In this document: positions 45,938 through 61,446 of the stretch, one piece after another
Layout of the letters: each line of letters starts with the position of its first letter
Position numbering within the stretch: the first letter of the stretch is position 1
Assembly: GCA_037974965.1 (NCBI GenBank)
Contig: JBBPFI010000004.1
Location: 744,001 to 808,000 of the forward strand
DNA: 64,000 nucleotides
DNA from: Dacryopinax spathularia
Taxonomy: Eukaryota > Basidiomycota > Dacrymycetes > Dacrymycetales > Dacrymycetaceae
Direction of reading: 5' to 3'
Position numbers and translations under genes: made by a program
The notes under the pieces: generated by a model
The model's input: only the letters and a program-made list of their open reading frames with translations
The model's database searches: none
What the model was told of the DNA's origin: nothing

Positions 45938-47476
45938 ATGGCCCGAACACCACAAAAACGCGCCCAAGCAGCCCAAGGGGGCTCACCGGCCAAGCGCGCG
46001 AGAGTGACACGAAAATCCGCTGCTGCCGCAGTGGCGAATGAGTGGGGCGAGGAAGACGCCGAACGTGCTCGCGCGCTGTTGAGGAGCGGGAGGGAAGACC
46101 GGGAGGAAGAGGATGACGAAGAGGAGATGGCTAACGCAGAAGAGGAGGCCGAGGGAGAAGAAGAGGAAGAAGAGGAAGAATCCGAGCAAGAAGAGTCCGA
46201 AGAGGAGGAAGTCCCTTCACCTACAAAAAGTCGAGGAAAACGGACACCGCGAAAGAAACGACGTTCTCCCTCTCCAGTCAACTACCTCGCCACCACTTCC
46301 TCCGACGCTTACTTCCTCGCTCATTCCTCCAAACATGCGCCTAAACCCACACCTGCGAGTCAGAAATCCTTCTCCTCCCTTCCCCAGCTCTCCGCACACC
46401 AGATCCAAGAGCTCCTTTCGAAACCGCACGTGAACGGGAAACATGCTGCTCAGCGGGAGCGACTCCGTGATATCCACAAGAAACGGTTTTCAAGATGGAT
46501 GTTCGAGCTAGAGGAAGGGTTTAACCTCCTCTGGTACGGATTTGGGAGCAAGCGCGACCTCCTGGATGCGTTTGGTCGGGAAGTGTGTGCGAAACAAGGG
46601 CATGTGGCGATCTTGCATGGTTATCTCCCAAGCGTATCCTATACCAGCATAATGGCCAGTCTCCTCTCACTACCCTTCGTCCCGACAGAGCCGACACCCC
46701 CACCGCCCTCCTCCCCAGCTGCCGTCGAGCTGCTGTACCACTCCTTATCCCTCTCCAAGCGGCCGCTGTACCTCCTGATCCATTCAATGGACACGACAGG
46801 CTTCCTCACCACTCCTCTCCGGGCACTGCTCTCCCTCCTCGCCTTACATCCCAAATGTCACGTCGTCGCCACAGTGGACAAGATCAACGCTCCCCTGCTC
46901 TTCACCCAGCGCGACCAGTTTACCCGGAAACACTCCCCGCTGGACTACCCATCCGGGCTAGACGATCCGGGCGACCTACCACCAATCCCACCACAGAGAG
47001 GGTTTGCATGGCTCTGGCAGGAAGTGACTACTTTCGAGCATTATACAGCTGAGCTCGCGCCCAAAGCGTCTGCGCTCTCGGGCGGTGCGTTGAGTGGAGG
47101 GGGAGCGAATGGCGCGCATCTGGATATAACCGCCACTATACATATCCTCAACTCTGTCCCGGATAGGTCGAAGACGCTGTTCACTCTGCTGGGGAAGATG
47201 CAGCTCGAATCACTTGATGCGCCGGCGGAGGATGAGGGTGGTGCTGGTTTGCCGCCGGGGGCACCGAAGTATGCTGCTCCCCTCAACTCGTTGCTGACGC
47301 AGGCGAGGGAGGCGTTTATCGCTACGAATGAGGTGCAATTCAGGGCGCTGCTTGCAGAGTTCAGAGACCACGGGTTGGTCGGCGGGGCGGGTTCAGGTGC
47401 ACAGGAAGTGCTCTGGGTGAACGTGAACAAGACCGTTCTGCAAAATGTACTCAAGGTACTGGAGGAAGACGGTTGA
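45938..47476 (+). CDS. ORC2: Origin recognition complex subunit 2
   Basis: Intronless, 512 residues, one of the few single-exon genes here. N-terminus is basic then strongly acidic (EEEAEGEEEEEEEESEQEES) with SPTK and KRTPRKKRRSP patches. The ORC2 core begins at FSRWMFELEEGFNLLWYGFG with SKRDLL, followed by HVAILHGYLPSVSYTSIMAS, LYLLIHSMDTTGFLTTPLRA, CHVVATVDKINAPLLFT and DYPSGLDDPGDLPP. It has an AAA+-like fold without working Walker motifs, as expected of Orc2. The C-terminal winged-helix region includes LLTQAREAFIATNEVQFRAL and EVLWVNVNKTVLQNVL. ORC marks replication origins in the nucleus. Confidence 0.95.
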   Translation: MARTPQKRAQAAQGGSPAKRARVTRKSAAAAVANEWGEEDAERARALLRSGREDREEEDDEEEMANAEEEAEGEEEEEEEESEQEESEEEEVPSPTKSRGKRTPRKKRRSPSPVNYLATTSSDAYFLAHSSKHAPKPTPASQKSFSSLPQLSAHQIQELLSKPHVNGKHAAQRERLRDIHKKRFSRWMFELEEGFNLLWYGFGSKRDLLDAFGREVCAKQGHVAILHGYLPSVSYTSIMASLLSLPFVPTEPTPPPPSSPAAVELLYHSLSLSKRPLYLLIHSMDTTGFLTTPLRALLSLLALHPKCHVVATVDKINAPLLFTQRDQFTRKHSPLDYPSGLDDPGDLPPIPPQRGFAWLWQEVTTFEHYTAELAPKASALSGGALSGGGANGAHLDITATIHILNSVPDRSKTLFTLLGKMQLESLDAPAEDEGGAGLPPGAPKYAAPLNSLLTQAREAFIATNEVQFRALLAEFRDHGLVGGAGSGAQEVLWVNVNKTVLQNVLKVLEEDG

Positions 47477-47629
47477 GGATCGAATGCTCGTCATAGATAG
47501 ACGTGACTCTCATTATATCAGACTCGACAACTATTTGTTCCATGCATCTGTATGCGTAGGGGTATCATTAACGATTTTGGCTATTCGAACGTGTCCGCAA
47601 CATGAAGCATAACGGATTCGCTCGACTGC

Positions 47630-49135
47630 TCAGTAGATATAGGGGATGATCCTCCACTTGACGAGTGACTTGTACTTGTCCCAGTCGTCGCCATACCTGG
47701 TTGTTGACATGTCAGGATACTGAAGTCTGTAGGAAGCAGGATAATACTCACTTTCGCTTGCACGCCTCGTCGTCGCGCTTGGCCCGGTGGGTGAGCAGAA
47801 TGGCGAAGAAGACGATATAGAAGTAGGTGATCGGGGTGTGGAAGCCGGTCGTCATGCACCAAGCAAGGCCCATCATAAGATCGCCCCAGTAGTTCGGGTG
47901 TCTGGACATGCCCCACAGGCCGGAGGTGATGAGCTCAGTGCCGCGCTTGGTCTTCATGGTCTTCAGCCCTGTGACATGGAGTCAGTACGCCATATGACTG
48001 CGCAAGAGGGAAACGTACCCTTCGGGTTCTTCCCGCTGCGGAAGGTATCCTTGTCGTTGTTGGCGGTGCGGAAGATGTAGTATCCCGTGAAGTTGATGAC
48101 GGCCACAACAGCGCTCCAGAACCAGCCGAGTTCGCGAGGCGTAAAGGCGAGATATCTGGCCTGAAGAGAGTAGGAGAACGGCACCCAAGCCAGGTCACCG
48201 ATGGCGAGCATGAACCCGAACCCATCGGTGGTGATGTCCATCTGGGTGAGGATGGTCTTCTCAAACCAGAGCGCGTCGAGGACGTAAAGTCCTTGGAAGA
48301 GGTTGATCAGGATCATGCTGTCCGTCGGCCAGGCGTGGCGGCCAAGGCGGACCATCTGTTCGCAGAGGCAGGAGATGTCGTTGAGCAGCCAGAGAATAAG
48401 ACCGGGGCGGAGCTCGTTGAAGGTCTTCAGGTCGAAGTTGATACTGTCAGCCCATGGCCAGGAAGGGTTCAGCTCGCGGCCGATGAACCAGTCGTACAGA
48501 TGATTGCCGGAATTGCCACCGAGGGCAAGCAGCGCGCCCTTGCGGAACGAGAGGGCGTATACGATGCATGCCTGGATAAAAGCGAAGACGATCGAGGCTG
48601 ATACGAGCTGAAGCCAGTGGTCATAGATATACATGAACGCCAAGGGGCCATTGCGGTAGATGGTGCCGACCACGAGACCCAAGGTAAGGAGAGCGGTCGA
48701 GAATGCTATTCACTGCATAAGCCAAATCATAGAGCCAATTGGTAGAATGAGCGCACCATTCATCTTGTAGAGCTTCTTCTGCCCAGTCCGGAGGATAGTA
48801 CCCTCAACCCAGTCACCAGGGATCAACCTCCAGCATAGAAAGCAGTAGGTATACCAGCCGCAGTAGACAAAAAACGCGTTCCAGTCCCATAGTGACTTTA
48901 TCCATCGTTCACTTCGGAGGGTCGAGGGCTGCGAGAGTAGCGGTGGTGGGCAGCCACCAGACAAGTCTGAACATTCGAGGTGGAGCAGGTAAAGCATGAG
49001 CGGTGTCACCACTGACACGCCCAGTGCTCCCAATGGCCCACCAAACTCGAACTTCGTGGTCTTCGGGTTGAGTGCTTCTGTGATGGCATGCGGGTCGGAC
49101 GGTGAGAGCGTCTTCACTGTGCTCGGGGATGCCAT
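47630..49135 (-). CDS. ERG24: Delta(14)-sterol reductase
   Basis: The chosen start is MASPSTVKTLSPSDPHAITE (49135); an in-frame Met exists at 49234. Three or four exons. The start of the enzyme domain reads TTKFEFGGPLGALGVSVV. Then LYKMNAFSTALLTLGLVVGT (after an intron ending GAATAG), NHLYDWFIGRELNPSWPW and KTMKTKRGTELITSGLWGMS. Next comes RHPNYWGDLMMGLAWCMTTG, the ERG4/ERG24 signature, and the end WRIIPYIY. The EFGGP start and the GRELNP motif favour C-14 over C-24(28) reductase. It is an ER enzyme with eight or so membrane helices that reduces the C14=C15 bond using NADPH in ergosterol synthesis. It is a known target of morpholines. Confidence 0.88.
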
Positions 49136-49384
49136 GGTGGACGTCGAGCAAGAGAAGGTCGAAGTCGTGGAGAAGGCGCGTTTCGCTGTGAAGCTCTCAG
49201 GGTGGCGTTGCGCGTGTTGCCTGTTGTTGACCACAGAAAACTCCCCACATTCTGCTTCCGTATCGCGCGCCTTTTACGGAACAACGTCATAACATGGCTG
49301 TGAAATGTCGTACTAGAAATTACTGCCCCGAACCACTACGATCAATCTACAAGTACAGCTTTATGATACACAAGAACGAATTTT

Positions 49385-53559
<4,175 letters not shown>

Positions 53560-53906
53560 CTCATGAGAGACCCGGTTTCCCTCCTAACCTTCCAAGTCGC
53601 AGTCGATAAGGGCAAGCAGTAGTAAAGTATAGTGTCAATGTGATATAAAGTCGTAAGGGATCTAGTGCAGCCACTGCTGACCCGAACCGGTGCGGAAAGC
53701 GCCAGTGATTTCGCCTGCTTACGCGTGGGCACGTCGCGTCCCGTGACTGTTATTAGCACAGCCACTAATTTACCAACGCGTTGTTGTCTTCTTGGGTCTT
53801 CCTGAGCGCGTCTTGAGCCGGAGTGCTCCCTTAAGTACAGAAAACAAAATGCATCGAAATATCTCTTTTAATTGCATATTACAGAACTCGGCTGTTCGAC
53901 CTGAAA
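53560..53906. other. Intergenic region between SGS1 start and beta-glucosidase stop
   Basis: 347 bases, SGS1 promoter side. Nothing recognisable beyond A/T-rich sequence just after the beta-glucosidase stop. Confidence 0.5.
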
Positions 53907-56662
53907 CTAGAGGCCGGTCCAGGTGAAAGACTTTTCGAGCTTGAAGCTGCCCTTCAGAGGCAGATCCACCGACGACTGGCCGACCAGCACACCGTATTCT
54001 CCCTTATCCACCCTCCAGGCGGAAATACCATCATCATAGTACGACACGGCGTACTTGTTCAGCTTCAGGCTCAGAGTAGTGCTAGCACCCGGAGCGAGGT
54101 CCTTCGCCTTCCCGAAGGCACGCAGCTGCTGTTTTGGCTGGGTGAGGTGCGTCGTTGTCGGCGTGACATATAGCTGAACAACCTCGGAACCGGCGATCTT
54201 GCCGGTGTTTGTGACCTTGACCGACACCTCCACGCTGACCGAATTGTCGGATTGCGAAGGCTTGCCGACTTTGAGGTCGGAGAGCTGGAAGGTGGTGTAG
54301 GACAGACCGAACCCGAAGGGGAAGAGAGGCTCGACACCACGAGCGACGTAGTGCTTATAGCCGACAAAGAGGTCTTCGGCATAGTGCACCTTGCCATTCT
54401 CGCTGCGGAAGTTGTTGTGCGCCGGGATGTCCTCCATACGCTTGGGCAACGTGAGTGGCAAGCGGCCAGAGGGGTTGATCCGGCCGAAGAGCACATCGGC
54501 GATGGCGTTCCCGACTTCGTTGCCGAGGTACCATGCCTGGACCACACCGGCGACCTTATCAACCCAAGGCATCGATACAGCGGAGCCAGCCTGGACAACA
54601 ACAACGGTGTTCGGGTTGGCAGCTGCAACGCGAGCGATGAGCTCGTCCTGCTTCCCAGGCATGTCCATCGTCGGGCGATCGAAGCCCTCCGACTCCCACT
54701 CGGGCGTAAGACCGACAACGACGACGGCAACATCGGACTTGGCAGCTAAGTCGGCAGCCTCCTTGATAGCAGCTTCGGGATCGATCTTCTCAGCACCGCC
54801 AAGACGCAGACCGCGCATCAGCGCAGGCTGAGCATTGCTCCTCTGCTGGTCCTTCGGCAGCTCGTTGGTGTACTCAATGAGGATCTTATACTCCTTGCCA
54901 GCAACCAGGTCGACGACGGCCTTCTCTTCCTCACTGCCCTGGCCATAGAAGAACTCGCCAGGCCGCTGCTTGGTCCAGTTGTCGATCGTGAGCTTGCCAT
55001 CGATGAACAACTTGGCCGAGCCAGCGACAGCCAAGCCGAACTCGAAGGGACCGGTCTTGTCAGCGTGGAAGGTACCTTCCAGCTTGATGAAGTAGTACTC
55101 CTTGAGCTCTTTTGGCAGGAAGTCGTTCAGGCGCACGCGGGTGTCCTGGATGGTGTAGTTGGTGAGTTCGATTGAGGGCTTGCCATTGTCGTCGTAGTTG
55201 AAGAAGGTGCAGCGCCACCCGGGTTGACCAGATGGGTCAGTGAGCTTGTCCTCAACGGTGGGCAGGAAACGATGGGCTGGATCATGTTAGATGGTGTTCT
55301 TCAGCTTCCCGGAACGGAAATGCTTACCGTAGCAGCCGACAGTATAATCCGCATATATGCGGTTCTCCTTGGCGGCAGCAGCGATACCGTCGTAGGGCGT
55401 AATGACATAAGTCGGCTTCAACGCTGCCGACCCACCACCCGAGATGACCCTGCCCTTCGCGTTCGGTCCAATAATGGCGATATTCTTGACATCCTTCAAC
55501 GGCAGCACGTTGTCCCTGTTCTTTAGGAGCACGATACCAGAGCCAGCAAGCTTGCGGTTGAACGCCCGGTCCTTCGGGTCGTCCCGACTGCGCTCGACGC
55601 CATCGCCGTACACGATCTCAGGCGAGACCTTGGCGACTTTTTGCACGTACTTGAGCAGTACTTCGCAGCGCTCGTCCAGGTCGGACTCGAACAGCTTTTG
55701 GCAGCTGAGCAAGTGCTTGATGAGCACGGCCGTGCGCCAGCGAGGAGGCCCAGGCATCTCAAGGTCAAGGGATGCCTTGATGGCCGCGTCGGTGCTGTAG
55801 GTGCCGAACCTGTACAAGTATTAGTCTCGTGCCTTGGTCCCCATTGTTGAAGAGGCGCACCAGTCGCTCATGACCAGTCCGTCAAAGCCCCACTCTCCTC
55901 GCAGGATGCCCCTCAACAACCTCGGATTCTCAGCACAATGCACTCCGTTCAGCCGGCCATAGCTGGTCATGTATGCCCATGGCTGCGCGTCCCGCTGAGC
56001 GATCATGAATGGCAGGAGGTACACCTCGCGCAGCGCTCGTTCGGAGACTTCCGAAGAGACCGCCGTCCGCTCATGTTCCTGGCTATATGCACCGTCAGGG
56101 ATGTTTGGGGCAGGGTTTGTATGAATATGGCATACTCGTTGGCAACGAAGTGCTTGATGCAAGCGCTGACACCATTCGACTGCAGGCCAGAGACGTATGC
56201 GGCAGCCAGTGTCCCAGACAAGAAGGGGTCCTCGGAGAAAGACTCGAAGGCACGACCGCCCAGCGGGCTGCGCTGGATGTTGCAGGTCGGGGCGAGGAGG
56301 ATGACCGCCGACTTGGTCTTCGCCTCGATAGCAAGGAACTTGCCGGTCTCCTGGATGAGCTCAGGGTCCCAAGTAGAAGCCATCGCAGTTTCGCACTACG
56401 GTTCATGAGCGTGGGACAGTGGGCAGGATGTGATCCAGCTTACAGGAATGCATTGCGCCGGGTTGGACTTGAAGTGCGACGACCCGCGTACGCCGTTCGG
56501 TCCATCACTCATGCGCAAGCTGGGGATCTCCAGGCGCTCGATTTTGTTGGTGTCCCACCATGTCGGGGCAGAGATGAGAGAGATCTTCTCATCGAGCAAG
56601 AGCTTGCTGACGAGCTCGCGGACATCCGCCTTGAGGAAAGACTGGTTCATTCCCTTGGACAT
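53907..56662 (-). CDS. Glycoside hydrolase family 3 beta-glucosidase with PA14 domain
   Basis: About five exons from MSKGMNQSFLKADVRELVSK (56662). No signal peptide, so probably intracellular. GH3 N domain: ISLISAPTWWDTNKIERLEI, LRMSDGPNGVRGSSHF, CETAMASTWDPELIQETG, LLAPTCNIQRSPLGGRAFES, IKHFVANEQEHER, and GLVMSDWFGTYSTDAAI with the catalytic Asp. The GH3 C domain starts near RKLAGSGIVLLKNRDNVLPL. A PA14 insert (YYFIKLEGTFHADKTGPFEF, GSAKLFIDGKLTIDNW) splits it; then VVVVGLTPEWESEGFDRPTM and a fibronectin III-like end (GSEVVQLYVTPTT). It hydrolyses terminal beta-linked glucose from cellobiose or glucosides. Length and PA14 match cytosolic fungal enzymes. Confidence 0.95.
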
Positions 56663-57110
56663 TGTGGGTCGTAGCGATGGGGGTGGAGCAAGCTACAGGT
56701 AGCTGGCTTGGCCTGCACAGTCCTTATGAATATCCCGCTGGGGGAGCGCATAAGCCTCCACATTGAGGCATGGTGTATTTGGCCAGTGCTTCGAGGGACC
56801 GTGACACGCTGGAGAAGCGGGAGGGCCGCGATCGCGGAGAAACTGCTCGGGACGTGGGCCGACTTGCCCGAAGGAGATTCTCTCGGCACCAGTCATTTCC
56901 CCGGGTCTCATGAAGGTCAAGGGTCCCTGGCCAAGAATACTACTCGTGCCTTCTGACGCAACGTGAATTCCACGAGCTCACCGGATCTTTCTAGTCGCTC
57001 GACCGACCTCGTATTTCACTGCTCAGTCCAGCATACAAGTCGACTACAATCTGACCCGGCCTGCTACACTTACTGCTCGTCGTATCTACCATCTCAAGCC
57101 TGGACTGCCT
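56663..57110. other. Divergent promoter region, beta-glucosidase/UPF0538
   Basis: 448 bases between two gene starts. CCCCGGG near 56899-56905 could be a Mig1/CreA-like core but is not a strong case. No coding signal. Confidence 0.4.
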
Positions 57111-57755
57111 ATGACAGACGCAACGACGGACGACATCTCCGATGTCCCGGTCAACATCGCCGTGCCCAAGACGCACGCAACGATAACCGTGCGGGTCATC
57201 AAGTCATTCGAGTTCCGAACAGAGAAATCGATGATCTTGCACGACTACAACCTTGAGACCGAGACTGTTGGATCGTTGAAGGAGAGGGTGAAGAAAGGTC
57301 CGTGCGATATCATCCGAGTGACTCCGGGCTCTTGGAGCTAATGGCGATGCAGATATCCAGACGTTGCCTGCTTGGAAGCCATACCGTAATGTACAACTCG
57401 ATACCATCAAACTGTATACCAAAGCACACGGGGCGAAGGTATGACTCTCGCGTCCTTATTCATCGCCGCATCGCTAATGAATACGCTCGCTTAGACTACC
57501 AATCTAATCATTAATCTCGATCATGACGAATGGATCCTTTCGGATGATAGCAAGACGCTGGCAGATTGCGGTCTGGGTAAGCTCCTGTCTTCTTTCGCGC
57601 ATGAGCCTAGCTAATGGGCAAATGCAGAGAACGAGAGCGAGGTATCGTTCTTCAACCGTCAATTATATGAGGAGTTCAAGGCGAATCCGGAGGTATGCAA
57701 TTGTGTCGTTCTTTTTCACGCTGATGTGCTGATAGCTTGGTAGACCAAGTGGTGA
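57111..57755 (+). CDS. UPF0538 (C2orf76-like) conserved protein
   Basis: Five exons. The product starts MTDATTDDISDVPVNIAV. Conserved parts: HATITVRVIKSFEFRTEKSM, ILHDYNLETETVGSLKERVK, DIQTLPAWKPYRNVQLDTIK, LYTKAHGAKTTNLIINLDHD, EWILSDDSKTLADCGL, ENESEVSFFNRQLYEEFKAN and a final PETKW. These align block by block with human C2orf76, including ITVRLIRSFE, H..K.NELVLSL and 'ANPxxxW' at the end. The fold is ubiquitin-like; function is unknown in all organisms as far as I know. The last coding exon is only four codons (57744-57755). Confidence 0.85.
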
Positions 57756-58144
57756 TTTCTTGTCTTCAGCGGGTTGGCAGCGTGCTAGATCAATCAAGCA
57801 TCAATGATGATCTTGGACGCTGCCAGGGTGTATTGTTTACTTCCAGAAGTTTCCCGAAGTTGCAATGTCAATGTAATGTCAATAATGGGATCGAGCAATG
57901 TTGTTGTAGTCCATCAATGTGATGAATGCAGAATTTCAGTGCATGACGTCTCTATGAATTAAATTGCTGCAGTGGATACACGGGTTGCACGTAACGCAGA
58001 AAGAAGGAAAAGAAACACAGGTAACGGGAGAGTATCCGAGAGCAAAGAAATCGCCACACCAACCCTCCAAGCGTCACGTCATGCCCTCAACTGGGGCAAG
58101 GACGTCAGCAGCACCGGGTCCCACCGAGCCAGACGTTATCCCGA
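57756..58144. other. Convergent intergenic gap, UPF0538/DnaJ
   Basis: 389 bases between two 3' ends, more A/T-rich than the surroundings, with a few AATGTCAAT-type short repeats near 57868-57886. No gene seen. Confidence 0.5.
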
Positions 58145-59530
58145 TTACTGGTTCTGGCACTGTACACGCGGGCCTGCACCATCCTCGTCTTCGTCCACGT
58201 CCATCTCGTCGCTTGCGGCAGCCCGCTGTTGCCGTGCATCTGGCTCAGCAAGGACAACCTCCTCAAGGTGGATGTTCTTCGGCAACTTCTCCATCGGCTT
58301 CCGTGGTGGCAGTGCCTGCTCAAGTAGCGGAATGACGGCCGGGTCGATGGTGTCGGGGAAGGTGACCTTCATGCGAACGTAGAGATCGCCGAAGTCATGG
58401 TGGCGACGTGAAGGCATGCCCTGCCCGTGGATGACCTTGACAGCACCTGAATAAAACGTCAGTATATGCGCCTTGTATGGGTAAAATTTCTAACTACTCA
58501 CCATCCTTGATCACTTCTCCGGGCACGATCGTGACGACTAATGCCCGCTCGTCCAGATGTGGGATAGCGAATTGACCGCCACCGAGCGCGGTGAGCAGAT
58601 CGATTTCGACCTCCGTAATCAGATCGTTTCCCTTCCGGGTGAACCGGTCGTGCTTCTTCTCCTCGATCACGATCACAACGTCTCCGGGTATCATATCTGG
58701 CGCTTGGTCGCTCTCGCCAGCAAAGGTAATAGTCTCGCCGCCCTTCATGCCCTTGTCGATGTGCACTTCGAGGACCTTCTTCTCGCTGATCGTCTTCTTG
58801 CCATTGCATTGCTTGCAGCGGTCCTTCGGGTTGATGATCTCGCCGGTACCGTCGCAATCTGGACATTGTTGCTGGATCTGCTGCATCATCGGGCCAAGTT
58901 GGCGAATGACGATCTTGATACCCTGGCCGCGGCACCCTGGGCAAGTCTTCACTGCGCCCTCCTTGCCGCCCTTGCCGTTGCACTTCGGGCAGATGACATG
59001 CTTGTTCAGCGACAGCTTGGACGTCTTGCCCTTGTACAGCTCCTCGAGCGAGACGTGTATGCGGTGGATAAGGTCCTTGCCCTTCCTTGGTCCACTTGGA
59101 CGCCCTCCGCCGCCAAAGAACCCGCCGCCGAACGGCCCTCCTCCGCCGCCAAATAGTTGCGAGAAGAGATCTTGTGGGTCAACACCTCCTGCACCTCCTG
59201 CTTCTGACAGACCCGCCTCGCCGTATCGATCATAGATACTACGCTTCTGGGAATCAGAGAGGACTTCGTATGCTTGGGTGAGCTCCTTGAAGATTTCGGG
59301 ATCGCCGCCCTTATCGGGATGGGCGCGTAATGCTCTGAAGACGGTCGTCAGTATATGCGTGCCATTGTAGTCCAGATGCTACTTACTTTTGACGGTAGGC
59401 CTTCTTTAGTTCTGATTCAGACGCCTCTGGGGAGACGCCAAGTAGGTCGTACAGTTTCCTATGCGACACGCGTCAGTACACGTTGATCAGATGGTATTGT
59501 TCAGAAGTACACTCACGTTTCTTTAACCAT
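58145..59530 (-). CDS. YDJ1: Type I Hsp40 co-chaperone (Ydj1/DnaJ A)
   Basis: Four or five exons from MVKET (59530) to PRVQCQNQ (stop 58147-58145). J domain: [36 protein letters not shown] with HPD, then a Gly/Phe-rich stretch ([20 protein letters not shown]). Four CxxCxGxG zinc repeats: [33 protein letters not shown]-terminal substrate domains include [20 protein letters not shown] and [20 protein letters not shown]. The last four residues CQNQ form a CaaX-like box in the place where Ydj1 is farnesylated. It stimulates Hsp70 ATPase and delivers unfolded clients in the cytosol and at ER/mitochondrial surfaces. Two introns carry CGCATATACTGAC. Confidence 0.95.
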
Positions 59531-60064
59531 GTTGTCGACGGCCGATGTGCCGGTATGTAGTCACGGTATAACAAGATAATCTGGAAGAGAGTGGCTACGG
59601 TGGGTGGTGCTGGAGGTTATAAGAGAGCGGAGGAAGCGGAGGGTTGCGGTGTAATACGCAGACGCTGAGCTTGCGGGCTTTAGACATGTTCTTGTTAGCG
59701 GCCGGGGCTCTGTGTCGTTCGCCACAGCCGCTGGAACCCTCTCGAAAGAAAAATGGGGGCGCGCACGCAAAGGCGTAGAACAACGCGGAGGCTATTCCTT
59801 CGAGTCCCTTCCCGGGCCCCTATCGCCAGTCAAATACGTCAACGCCCCGTCGCCCCCTGTCCCCTACGTAAGGGACTTCCTCACCCTACGCCGACGGAAG
59901 CCGAGGAACTCACAAATTAGACAGCTTATGAAGCCGCTTCCGGGCGCTTCCATCGCTGATATCATCTTTGATTCACAATTCAATCACTACATCTCTTCGC
60001 AATACATGACCAACCAGCTGGAACTTGTACAATCCATATCGCTGTTCTAAACCATTGGAAAATC
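59531..60064. other. Intergenic region between DnaJ start and nitrilase stop
   Basis: 534 bases, presumed DnaJ promoter. A plus-strand open frame of 112 codons (59712-60050) is present but has no recognised motif or neighbour support. HSE-like GAA/TTC pairs occur near 59732-59760 but are not arranged convincingly. Confidence 0.45.
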
Positions 60065-61446
60065 CTACTTCCCAGTCACAGCACTCTCAACAAGGTTCGG
60101 ATAGACATCGAAGCGTTTCTGACTTCGCACAGGTATGCCAGCGCGCATATCGACGATCTTCTGCGGGTCTAGAGCACAGAGTCAACAACTGGCCCAGCAC
60201 ATCCAGCGCCTTTATCGTACCTATATCACCGTAGACGATAGATTCCTTCTCGTCCGTGCTGGCAACAATGTTCCCGCTGCACGCGTTATTAGTCATCGTA
60301 GAGGCTCTGCCGCCAATGAAACTCACTATGGATCAACGATCATAGAATGCCCCCATGCATGATAATCTGCTGTTTCGTCTCTGGCTGGACTGCACATCGC
60401 CACATACATCTGGTTGTCTACCGCTCGTGCGCGTTGCAGCAACTCCCAGTGCATCGGTCCAGTAGTCATGTTGAAGGCGCTGGGGTATATCATAGCCACA
60501 CAGCCTTGATGAGCAGCGATGATCGCTTGCTCCGGGAAACGGATATCATAGCAGATCCCAAGACCTATTCGTCCGAAATCTACGGAAAATACATCAGCGC
60601 GAGTTACATCGGAGGGAGGAGCAGCGACGAACGCGTGTCGAAATACGTCAGCTTCTTGCCTCCCTTCAGTACCTCGCTTTCCTACATGCATCTGAGCAAG
60701 AGTTTCCTTGCACTGCACGGTGCAAGGTGGGTACCTTGAATGTCATCTTGCCCGGAATGTCGATATCGAATAGGTGTACCTTTCTGTGTATTGTGACGAG
60801 ATCGCCTGACGAACAGTCAGAAATCGTTCTTACGGTAGTGGTATAGCATACCTGACGGGCTATACACCATCGCCGTGTTGTATAATCCTTCATCATCCTT
60901 CTCAGGCATAGAACCTGCGGGCATATCAGCATCACCGACAAACCTGTTCTATCCCGGAACACCTACCGCCAATGAGCCACACCCCTGCCTCCTTCGCTGC
61001 CGCCGACAGCGCCTGCACAGTCTTACTCTGACTCTTGCTAATATCATACGGCTTTCCTTCCTCAAAATCAATCCGCTCCGCATATTCCGGGAAGTACTTC
61101 ACCCCATAGGGCGAGTTGAAGCATTCCTGCGCATATCCGGATCAGCCGGGTTCCGGTACAAATGACCTAATCAAAGGCGTGCCGGTAATACAACCAGGTC
61201 CGACTTCCTCCCCTCTCCCTCAGCAGCCTTCAGTATCAGTTCTCTCGCATGCTTAAGATTATAGTCCTTGTCCTTGCTGCCCAGCATCTGCACCAGTGCG
61301 AGCCGGAACGGTCTCGGCGCCGGCGCCGGGTCGAACGTCTTCCACGCGGGTTGGGCCATGTTCCGGACTGTGGAAGAGCTAGCGCAGCTACGGGCAGACA
61401 GTGAGGAGCTAGCTGAACGAGCGATAGATGCGAGCAGAGCGGTCAT
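60065..61446 (-). CDS. NIT2: Nitrilase-family omega-amidase (Nit2-like)
   Basis: About six exons from [20 protein letters not shown] (61446) to LVESAVTGK (stop 60067-60065). A Ser/Ala/Arg-rich leader suggests mitochondrial import; an inner Met (MAQPAWKTF) could serve a cytosolic form. The catalytic triad: Glu in [14 protein letters not shown], Lys in [20 protein letters not shown], Cys in [12 protein letters not shown]. Further: [40 protein letters not shown], and the final exon reading [20 protein letters not shown] and DVYPN. Nit2 converts alpha-ketoglutaramate and alpha-ketosuccinamate to 2-oxoglutarate and oxaloacetate. The LPE codon is split by an intron whose donor is GC rather than GT (CCG|GCACGC). 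Confidence 0.93.

Noticed and set aside
55355-55372. CGCATATATGCG palindrome near 55360
   Set aside because: It lies within beta-glucosidase coding sequence (RIYADY), so it is not counted among the intronic copies of the recurrent element.
59712-60050. 112-codon plus-strand open frame between DnaJ and nitrilase
   Set aside because: No motif, no splice signals that help, and it sits in the probable DnaJ promoter.
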